A stretch of 9,757 nt of DNA from Hyphomicrobiales bacterium. Lineage in GTDB: Bacteria; Pseudomonadota; Alphaproteobacteria; Rhizobiales; Aestuariivirgaceae. Below, piece by piece: positions 1 to 5,252 of the stretch. The translations under genes were made by a program, and so were the position numbers. Under the pieces are notes generated by a model, which did no database searches, was not told the origin of the DNA, and worked only from the letters and a program-made list of their open reading frames with translations. The number at the start of each line of letters is the position of its first letter. Position 1 is the stretch's first letter. The DNA lies in NCBI GenBank assembly GCA_025362535.1, contig JANYGE010000293.1:1-9757 (forward strand), read 5' to 3'.

Positions 1-278
1 ATGCAACAACTGTTGTGATTGACGGTGAAAAAAATGAGGTTGTGTTGGAGGTTGAAGATCGGGGACCGGGCATTCCTGTTGATGACTTAGAGCGTGTGTT
101 TGAGAAATTTTACCGGGTGAAGGGCAGCGATGGCAGGTCTCCAGGAACAGGTTTGGGCCTCGCCATTTGCCGTGGCATTGCTAACGCGATGGGCGGCGAC
201 ATAAAGGCTGAAAGTCCGATTTTTGGCGGGTTGGGTACGCGCATCATCGTGCGCTTGCCCGGAGTGCTCCAAACATGA
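1..278 (+). CDS. kdpD: KdpD sensor histidine kinase, C-terminal fragment (5' end outside window)
   Basis: This is the end of the membrane-bound sensor kinase that responds to potassium limitation or turgor and phosphorylates KdpE. Only the last ~92 codons are visible; the frame is open to the left edge, so the GTG at 15 is not a real start. What is seen is the HATPase_c ATP-binding end: the G1 box DRGPGIP, the F box FEKFYRV, and the G2 box GTGLGLAICRGI. The wording DLERVFEKFYRV followed by GTGLGLAICRG is typical of KdpD rather than of generic OmpR-partner kinases. The stop codon overlaps the kdpE start (ATGA at 275-278), which implies translational coupling. The kdpFABC transporter genes would be expected upstream. 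The family call rests on motif resemblance plus the adjacent KdpE. Confidence 0.88.
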   Translation, partial: ATTVVIDGEKNEVVLEVEDRGPGIPVDDLERVFEKFYRVKGSDGRSPGTGLGLAICRGIANAMGGDIKAESPIFGGLGTRIIVRLPGVLQT

Positions 279-964
279 ATAAGCCCCGCGTTCTTGTTGT
301 TGATGATGAGCCGCAAATTCTACGCTTCCTGCGGCCAGGCCTCAGTGCTGGTGGTTTTGATGTGATTACAGCGGTTACAGGAGCCGAAGCCGTAAAGTCT
401 GCCGCGACTATGGCACCGGATCTAATCGTGCTTGATCTTGGGCTCCCCGACAAAGACGGGAAAGATGTGATCCGTGAAATTCGCACATGGTCTAATGTGC
501 CTATCATTGTCCTCTCAGCGCGTGATCGTGAATCTGAGAAAATTGAATCGCTCGATCTCGGGGCTGATGATTATATCAACAAACCCTTTGGCATCGGTGA
601 ATTGATGGCCCGCATTCGTGCCAGTTTGCGCAACCGCAAACAGGGAGATGTTGTCACCAGTGTTTACCATTCAGCCGGAATTACACTTGATACGCTCAAG
701 CATTCGGTTGAAAAAAATAGTCAACCTATTCACCTCACACCCAAAGAATTTGAACTGCTGTTTCTTCTCGTAAAGAACGCGGACCGTGTGCTCACGCACC
801 GCCAAATTCTAACATCCGTGTGGGGTCCGGCTCACACCCATGATGTGCAATATCTTCGTGTATTCATTGGCCAGTTGCGGCAAAAAATTGAAAATGACCC
901 TGCGGATCCAGCACTTATTTTGACTGAGTCGGGGATTGGTTATCGATTTGTGGGCGACAGATAG
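275..964 (+). CDS. kdpE: KdpE response regulator (OmpR family)
   Basis: DNA-binding partner of KdpD that activates the high-affinity K+ transporter operon. The 229-residue length is normal for OmpR-type regulators. The receiver domain (about 1-120) has the acidic pair D10/D11, phospho-acceptor D54 in VLDLGLPDKDG, switch residue S81 in IIVLSARD and K103 in the NKPF motif. The C-terminal winged helix (about 130-226) contains LTPKEFELLFLL, the recognition-helix stretch near HDVQYLRVFIGQLRQK, and the final wing ending in GIGYRFVGD. The phrase VPIIVLSARD...K...LDLGADDY is characteristic of KdpE. The ATG sits inside the end of kdpD (ATGA overlap), which fixes the start. No convincing terminator follows the stop. 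Confidence 0.92.
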   Translation: MNKPRVLVVDDEPQILRFLRPGLSAGGFDVITAVTGAEAVKSAATMAPDLIVLDLGLPDKDGKDVIREIRTWSNVPIIVLSARDRESEKIESLDLGADDYINKPFGIGELMARIRASLRNRKQGDVVTSVYHSAGITLDTLKHSVEKNSQPIHLTPKEFELLFLLVKNADRVLTHRQILTSVWGPAHTHDVQYLRVFIGQLRQKIENDPADPALILTESGIGYRFVGDR

Positions 965-1132
965 TTATCCCTACTTTGATTGCTGTGGTGCAGATTGAAT
1001 TTTAACAGTCAAAAGATTGCCATTTAGAATCTATTATTGTCAGTTCTTGGGCCATAGCGGCCCTCGATATGCCGCCATCCTCCAAACGCGATGCTCAAGC
1101 ATCTTCGCCAGGGCGCCGCTAGATTGATGACT
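965..1132. other. Intergenic gap between kdpE and the SRPBCC gene; GC-rich debris
   Basis: The two flanking genes converge here. The first ~60 bases are AT-rich like kdpE, then composition becomes markedly GC-richer from about 1045, matching the ArsR/SRPBCC pair. A short palindrome (GATGC-TCAA-GCATC, 1090-1103) has no T-tract, so it is not a convincing terminator. On the minus strand, one frame ending at the stop at 1024-1026 reads WRHIEGRYGPRT then NRF. This recalls the N-terminal WRDLPERYGPRTxxYNRF region of IS5-family (IS427-like) transposases. It could be a remnant, but the match is short and unproven. Confidence 0.3.
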
Positions 1133-1645
1133 TTATGACTGTCCCACGTTCGCACCGAGGGTGGCGAGAAGCTCGTCCAGCTGTTCGAATGTCTCGACCA
1201 TTGCATCCGCCGCCCCAGTGCCAGCAGTATCGAGAACTTCCTTCGAGGGATAGAGCTCGTGCAGGACCAGCAGCGTCTTACCAGCTTTTTCCTCGAAGGT
1301 CACCGTGGTGACAGGCCCACCCTCACCACCTTCCTCATTGGTCCAGACGAGGCGCGAGTGTGGTGTCACTTCGAGGTACGTGCCGAAGAACGCCATAGCA
1401 TCGGGTTCGAACTCGAGACGGTATTTGCCCCCGGCACGAACATCCATCTCGCAGGAACGCAGGGACATGCCCATCGACTTCGGCACCCACCACCGCTTGA
1501 ACAGTTCGGGCTTGGTCCATGCCTCGAACACGATGCGCGCGGGGGCGTTGAAGTTTCGTGTGACGATGAGCTCACACTCGGACTTCCGTTCCACCGTTGT
1601 GCCGTTCTTCATAGGGGTGGGCTCACTCTCTCTTCTGTCGTCCAT
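1133..1645 (-). CDS. SRPBCC / AHSA1-type ligand-binding domain protein
   Basis: A 170-residue single-domain protein of the START-like SRPBCC superfamily (Pfam AHSA1 type), a fold with a deep hydrophobic cavity; the ligand is unknown. Typical signatures are the N-terminal strand ELIVTRNFNAPARIVFEAWT, then PELFKRWWVP, the GGKYRLEFE turn, FFGTYLEVTPHSRLVWT, VTTVTFEE, and the long C-terminal helix starting near DAMVETFEQLDELLATL. ATG at 1645 is preferred over the internal ATG at 1612 because AAGGAG (plus-strand CTCCTT, 1653-1658) lies seven bases upstream. It overlaps the end of the ArsR gene by 23 bp, so the two are surely co-transcribed. ArsR-SRPBCC pairs are common in proteobacteria and actinobacteria, where the ArsR protein usually represses the pair. 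GC content is visibly higher than in surrounding genes. Confidence 0.85.
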   Translation of the reverse strand: MDDRRESEPTPMKNGTTVERKSECELIVTRNFNAPARIVFEAWTKPELFKRWWVPKSMGMSLRSCEMDVRAGGKYRLEFEPDAMAFFGTYLEVTPHSRLVWTNEEGGEGGPVTTVTFEEKAGKTLLVLHELYPSKEVLDTAGTGAADAMVETFEQLDELLATLGANVGQS

Positions 1646-1988
1646 CGACTTTCTCCTTGCCTTTCAATTCTTCGACAACCTTGTCCAGCGCATCGAAGCG
1701 TGTGCCCCAGAGCTGGCGGTATCTCTCAATCCATGCCGCCTCATCCTCCAGCGGGTGCAGGCCGAGTTTGCAGGTCCGCACGCGCCCGACCTTCTTCGTG
1801 ATGACGAGCCCTGCCTGCTCCAAGACGCCGACATGCTTCTTCATGCCCGTGAGGGTCATGTGGAACTTAGAGGCCAAGTCCGTGATCGATGCGTCGGCAC
1901 GCCCGAGCTGCTCCAGAACGCCGCGCCTTGTGGCATCCGAGAGCGCGGCGAACGAAGCATCGAAACGGGTCTGAGATTGCTGAACCAT
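1623..1988 (-). CDS. ArsR-family winged-helix transcriptional repressor
   Basis: A 121-residue cytoplasmic regulator. The opening FAALSDATRRGVLEQLG (about 13-29) is the classic ArsR first helix. The helix-turn-helix spans about 34-62 (ITDLASKF then TLTGMKKHVGVLEQAGLV), followed by a beta wing around 63-75 (KKVGRVRTCKL). The arsenic/metal-site motif ELCVCDL is absent, so it is not a metal sensor of the ArsR/SmtB alpha-3 type. It belongs with the regulators paired to SRPBCC proteins. The C-terminal helix AAWIERYRQLWGTRFDAL is typical of that subgroup. It precedes and overlaps the SRPBCC gene in a two-gene operon. A perfect inverted repeat covers its start codon, suggesting autoregulation. Base composition is GC-rich relative to neighbours. 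Confidence 0.88.
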   Translation of the reverse strand: MVQQSQTRFDASFAALSDATRRGVLEQLGRADASITDLASKFHMTLTGMKKHVGVLEQAGLVITKKVGRVRTCKLGLHPLEDEAAWIERYRQLWGTRFDALDKVVEELKGKEKVDGRQKRE

Positions 1989-1997
1989 GTGGTTCAG
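1980..1997. promoter_or_regulatory. 18-bp inverted repeat over the ArsR start codon (candidate operator)
   Basis: CTGAACC-ATGT-GGTTCAG has seven-base perfectly complementary arms around a four-base centre. The minus-strand start codon of the ArsR gene (plus-strand CAT, 1986-1988) lies inside it. TGAA...TTCA half-sites resemble those of known ArsR/SmtB operators, so autorepression is a reasonable inference. Part of the repeat is coding (codons 1-3), so chance cannot be excluded. Confidence 0.45.
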
Positions 1998-2033
1998 TGT
2001 TTAACATGCGAATTGGCGGCAAGCAAGGGGAGG

Positions 2034-3119
2034 TCAGGCACCTACTGCAGGTGGAATAAGCACAATCTTGCCAACATGTTTCTTTGACAAAAACTCCTCT
2101 TGTGCAGTTACAATGTCGTGTAAGGGAAATTGTTTGGCAACAATTGGCCTGATCTCGCCGCGTTCAATGTATCCAACGAGATCTGGGAAGACATTGGCGT
2201 CCTGTGTGGTGCACCCTAACAGTGTTAAGTCCTTGAGATAAAGTTTGCGTAAGTCCATTTGCACAATGGGTCCGGCAATCGCACCCGATACAGCATAGCG
2301 GCCTCGGACTTTGAGGACATCCAATAACTCAGGCCATCGCGGACCACCAACCACGTCAATAACAACATCTATGCTGCTACTTTCCAATGCCTCTGCCAGT
2401 GCGACACCTCTTTCGACGCATCTATGAGCGCCCGCTGATTGCAATTCAGCAAACTTACTGCGCGCCGCAATGCCAGTGACGTAAGCCCCGCGTCGCCTTG
2501 CCAGTTGAATGGCAGCGATCCCAACATTTCCTGATGCACCGGTGATAAGAACGCTCTCGTCAGGCGCAAGCCCTGTACGGCTAATGAGATTTTCAGCCGT
2601 AGCAAAGGAACAGGGCACGGCTGCAAGTTCCGCATCAGCCATGCCAGATTGGATGTGATAGGTATCGGCCGATGGAGCAGAAACATACTGGGAAAAACCC
2701 CCGTCACGCTCAGAGCCGAGCCAAGGAGTGAACTCTCCACGACGCAATGACCGTAGGCAACTTTGAATGATAACTCTCTGACCGAGGCGGCTTTCGGCAA
2801 TTCCTGATCCCACGCCAACAATTTTTCCGCAAACATCAGCACCCTGAATCCGTGGGAAAGTGAGTCCGGCTCCTGTCCAATCGCCGTCTGCAGGCGACAG
2901 CTCCGCCTTTGTGGTTTCATCTGTGCCTACTGTTGCCTTGGATGAATACCAGCCAATACGTGTGTTGATGTCCGTATTGTTAATGCCTGCCGCCAACACT
3001 TTTATAAGAACTTCGCCCGGACCCGGTATCGGCACTCCCACAGTTTCAGAATAAATAAGCTTGTCGTAACCGCCATGCCCAACAAGCTGAACTGCTGCCA
3101 TAAGTTTAGGAATTGACAC
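2034..3119 (-). CDS. Medium-chain dehydrogenase/reductase, quinone-oxidoreductase-like
   Basis: NAD(P)H-dependent oxidoreductase of the MDR (zinc-type alcohol dehydrogenase-like) superfamily; substrate unknown. The GroES-like N-terminal domain shows PIPGPGEVLIKVLAAGINNTD, then FPRIQGADVCGKIVGVG. The Rossmann domain begins at VLITGASGNVGIAAIQLA (about 190-207). ERDGGFSQYV and the final KHVGKIVL are also typical. The zinc-ADH GHE motif and a structural cysteine cluster are not seen, so it is probably zinc-independent. I chose the GTG at 3119 because GAGGA (plus 3126-3130) lies six bases upstream; this gives 361 residues. A GTG at 3143 (369 residues) and an ATG at 3101 are alternatives. The gene is 45 bp upstream of the ArsR gene on the same strand, but their base composition differs, so a shared operon is uncertain. 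Confidence 0.85.
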   Translation of the reverse strand: MSIPKLMAAVQLVGHGGYDKLIYSETVGVPIPGPGEVLIKVLAAGINNTDINTRIGWYSSKATVGTDETTKAELSPADGDWTGAGLTFPRIQGADVCGKIVGVGSGIAESRLGQRVIIQSCLRSLRRGEFTPWLGSERDGGFSQYVSAPSADTYHIQSGMADAELAAVPCSFATAENLISRTGLAPDESVLITGASGNVGIAAIQLARRRGAYVTGIAARSKFAELQSAGAHRCVERGVALAEALESSSIDVVIDVVGGPRWPELLDVLKVRGRYAVSGAIAGPIVQMDLRKLYLKDLTLLGCTTQDANVFPDLVGYIERGEIRPIVAKQFPLHDIVTAQEEFLSKKHVGKIVLIPPAVGA

Positions 3120-3145
3120 GTTTCGTCCTCGTTGATTATCCACCC

Positions 3146-3160
3146 ATCATGTTGCATGAT
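3146..3160. promoter_or_regulatory. Palindrome ATCATG-TTG-CATGAT upstream of the dehydrogenase gene
   Basis: A perfect six-base inverted repeat with a three-base centre lies about 16 bases upstream of the dehydrogenase ribosome-binding site. Its position suits an operator in the leader or core promoter of that gene. No regulator family is recognised from the motif. Confidence 0.35.
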
Positions 3161-3442
3161 CTACAGCAATCGCTCAACGCAAATTATGAAATTGACAAGG
3201 GACTATTCAGTAATACAAGGGTTTTAAGCAATATCAGTTGCTTCGATTGAGTTGGCTGGGGCACTGGGATTTGCAGGAAGGATAGTAATATCTATGTATT
3301 CTGTTGCCAACGCGGATAATGAAATGAGGTGACTCGTAATCGCGTGCATATTTAAGCAAGGATATAGTTGCGTTGAGAAACACGTTGCTCTAGATTTCTA
3401 AAATTGGGTGTTGTTATTTCAGAGAAGACGTGGAGTTTGTCG
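3161..3442. promoter_or_regulatory. Divergent intergenic region with a candidate promoter for the cupin gene
   Basis: This is non-coding DNA between the divergent dehydrogenase and cupin genes. On the plus strand a consensus -35 TTGACA (3192-3197) is followed after 16 bp by TACAAG (3214-3219), a four-of-six match to -10; this would leave a leader of about 215 bases. An inverted repeat AAGCAA-N6-TTGCTT lies at 3226-3243, just downstream of that -10, where an operator could act. I see no RNA gene or recognisable riboswitch. The ribosome-binding site of the cupin gene is GGAG at 3432-3435. Confidence 0.3.
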
Positions 3443-3784
3443 ATGTATAGTGAAACTAGACCTTGGGGTTCATTTCATGTTTTGGATGAGCAACCGGGAT
3501 TTAAAGTGAAACGCATTTCAGTAACCGAAGGTGGTAGACTTTCACTACAAAGTCATAAATTCCGTAGCGAACATTGGACTGTGGTAAATGGTATTGCCAC
3601 CGTAACTGTTGGGCTAGAGGTGAAAGAGCTAACGCGTGGACAATCGGTTGATATTCCCTTGGGAGCAAAACACCGACTTGAGAATCTACACAATGGCATT
3701 GTGGAAATCATTGAAGTACAGTTTGGCGACTATCTCGGCGAAGATGATATTATCCGCTATGACGACGCATATGCCCGCAGCTGA
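3443..3784 (+). CDS. Stand-alone cupin mannose-6-phosphate isomerase (AlgA/ManC C-terminal-type domain)
   Basis: A 113-residue cupin matching the type II phosphomannose isomerase domain that normally forms the C-terminal third of the bifunctional AlgA/ManC/XanB enzymes. These interconvert fructose-6-P and mannose-6-P, the first step to GDP-mannose. Family landmarks are RPWGSFHVLDE at the start, LSLQSHKFRSEHWTVVNG (probable metal ligands H38, E43, H44), IPLGAKHRLEN (H77), and EVQFGDYLGEDDIIRYDD near the end. No guanylyltransferase domain is present upstream, so it is a genuine single-domain version. The ATG at 3443 has GGAG seven bases upstream and starts right at the family's N-terminus; the upstream TTG at 3404 has no such support. 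It lies next to alginate lyase and epimerase genes, which points to precursor supply for alginate. Confidence 0.85.
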   Translation: MYSETRPWGSFHVLDEQPGFKVKRISVTEGGRLSLQSHKFRSEHWTVVNGIATVTVGLEVKELTRGQSVDIPLGAKHRLENLHNGIVEIIEVQFGDYLGEDDIIRYDDAYARS

Positions 3785-3808
3785 GTAATCTCTCAAGTTG
3801 CGGGGAGT

Positions 3809-3843
3809 GGACGACGTGAAAGTGTCAAAGCACTCTGACGTCC
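3809..3843. terminator. Hairpin in the cupin/lyase convergent gap (possible bidirectional terminator)
   Basis: GGACG at 3809-3813 can pair with CGTCC at 3839-3843. An inner stem AGTGT-CAAA-GCACT lies at 3821-3834, with an internal loop between the two stems. Two converging genes end on either side (stops at 3784 and 3853), the usual place for a shared terminator. The T-tract is poor (ATTTTGGGTTT), so the call is tentative. Confidence 0.35.
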
Positions 3844-3852
3844 ATTTTGGGT

Positions 3853-4995
3853 TTACTTTAAATCCAAAGAGGCTAGCTGCAATGGCTTCGTATAGCTTCG
3901 TTCCTTCGCATGCACGCCCTGCTGGATGCCTGTGAGTTCGCTGATTAAGCTTGGATCATCAATTGCAGCCAAAGTCTGTTTGCGCAACCGCTTTAAGCCG
4001 TCACCGCATTTCCCGTCTACATGATCACCATACTGCGTTGCCAATTGTGCAAAAGCTTGCAGCGGGCGCAAGGCATAAACATGATAATCGAGTGCGAGTT
4101 CACCACGACCGAGCTCCAGAGGCAAATAGCCGTTTTCATCAACTTGGCAGACACCAACCTGATAGCTGCGCTCACCCCATTGCTTGAATTCGTCCGACGC
4201 AATGGCATAACCAATAGAACCAACTGATAAGCCTGCCCAATAGCGATGATTGTTTACTTTCGATTTTCCGCCCGCCCGAAACTGGTAGAATTCCATGGTT
4301 GAGGAGGCAATTGATGAGAGCCAAGCAGAGACCTTCCTTTCATCTACAGCATCCATTTTTTGAAACTTCTGTGATGCAATGTAGGTCAAAACAATTTCAC
4401 TCATCAAACGATCACGCGCCAAAAACGCATCAGTCGTTTCCATCTTGGTCAAAGAACCAGCTTCGGCCCAATGAACAAGATTTCGCTGCAAGCACTTCGC
4501 ATTTATCACTTGAACGTTGTGGCTATCAGTTTCGTTTACCCCCAATGTTGCGAGAGTGGAAATCGATTTGCGAATAGGCTTCAAAACTTCATTGCGCTTT
4601 TCTGACGAGTCGTCCGATATTTCGGAACGCGACGCATCATTTTGATCGTATTTTGATTTTGTTTCCAGTGACGCGGCTGGCGCTAAAATGTCCTGACAAG
4701 CCAGATTGCTGAAGCTCGTTGTCGTTTTCACCTGCACTTGCTTTTTATCGGTATGCGGGTTCACAAAGAATAGATGAAACAGCTTTGTGGTTAAATTCAC
4801 ATTACTATTATAAGCGACACGCAATGCAGCTAAATTCATTGTCTCTTCAGAAACTTTAAATGAAGTGGTCGCCCAATTCAAAAGTTTTTGTGTTCCAATC
4901 GTGACAGGTAAATTCATGTTTGCAGAAGCCGAGCCTGCAGTAGATACAAGGCTTAGTGCAATCAAGGCGGTTCTAATTATTTTCTTTTTACTCAT
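3853..4995 (-). CDS. algL: AlgL-type alginate lyase (poly-mannuronate lyase, PL5), exported
   Basis: Probable periplasmic lyase that cleaves mannuronate-rich alginate by beta-elimination. In known producers AlgL clears or trims polymer during export. The 380-residue product starts with a signal peptide: KKK, a hydrophobic stretch to about residue 22, and cleavage after ASA near 26. Family motifs are SKYDQNDASRSEIS (about 114-127), CLQRNLVHWAEAGSL (168-182), NNHRYWAGLSV (248-258, catalytic H250) and LPLELGRGELALDYHVYAL (291-309). R297 and Y304 keep the seven-residue spacing of the Arg/Tyr pair in Pseudomonas AlgL, as I recall it. The start has AGGTGA six bases upstream (plus 5002-5007). About 65 residues after the signal peptide (30-95) match nothing I recognise in AlgL and may be an added segment. 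It diverges from the epimerase gene. Confidence 0.82.
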   Translation of the reverse strand: MSKKKIIRTALIALSLVSTAGSASANMNLPVTIGTQKLLNWATTSFKVSEETMNLAALRVAYNSNVNLTTKLFHLFFVNPHTDKKQVQVKTTTSFSNLACQDILAPAASLETKSKYDQNDASRSEISDDSSEKRNEVLKPIRKSISTLATLGVNETDSHNVQVINAKCLQRNLVHWAEAGSLTKMETTDAFLARDRLMSEIVLTYIASQKFQKMDAVDERKVSAWLSSIASSTMEFYQFRAGGKSKVNNHRYWAGLSVGSIGYAIASDEFKQWGERSYQVGVCQVDENGYLPLELGRGELALDYHVYALRPLQAFAQLATQYGDHVDGKCGDGLKRLRKQTLAAIDDPSLISELTGIQQGVHAKERSYTKPLQLASLDLK

Positions 4996-5252
4996 GTTAC
5001 GTCACCTGTCGTTACGCAGTGAGTTACATAAAAAAAGAGAAGAGTCGGTTTAGTGAAATGGTCAAAGTTTATATAATTTTTTCTTGGTCATTTTTTCGCT
5101 GCATTCGAAGTTAGTGCGATTGCATGGATTTTAATTAAATTACAACGCCCAAAAAAACTTTGCGTTTACGACAATTTCACAAATAACCAACGATTAACTT
5201 CTGTTTTACAGCAGCCGTGATCTTGTCGGAGCAGACAAAAAGGGGTGCTGGC
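4996..5252. promoter_or_regulatory. Shared divergent promoter region of the lyase and epimerase genes
   Basis: About 257 AT-rich bases separate the two divergent start codons. On the plus strand a perfect TATAAT (5072-5077) lies 17 bp after TTTAGT (5049-5054, three of six to -35 consensus), a possible epimerase promoter with a leader of about 170 bases. A direct repeat TGGTCA occurs at 5059-5064 and 5085-5090, one copy on each side of the TATAAT, a candidate site for a common regulator. Ribosome-binding sites are the TCACCT complement (5002-5007) for the lyase and AGGGGTG (5241-5247) for the epimerase. No RNA gene is apparent. Confidence 0.35.

Noticed and set aside
1305..2087. Plus-strand open frame of 260 residues opposite the ArsR and SRPBCC genes, and another at 1259-1801
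   Set aside because: They lie antisense to two well-recognised overlapping genes in GC-rich DNA, where long shadow frames are expected, and their translations show no family motif.
2369..2920. Minus-strand 183-residue frame inside the dehydrogenase gene
   Set aside because: Same-strand, other-frame shadow of a clear MDR dehydrogenase; the product has no recognisable domain.
3404..3442. TTG start at 3404 for the cupin gene
   Set aside because: No ribosome-binding site precedes it, and the extra 13 residues lie outside the family; the ATG at 3443 has a well-spaced GGAG.
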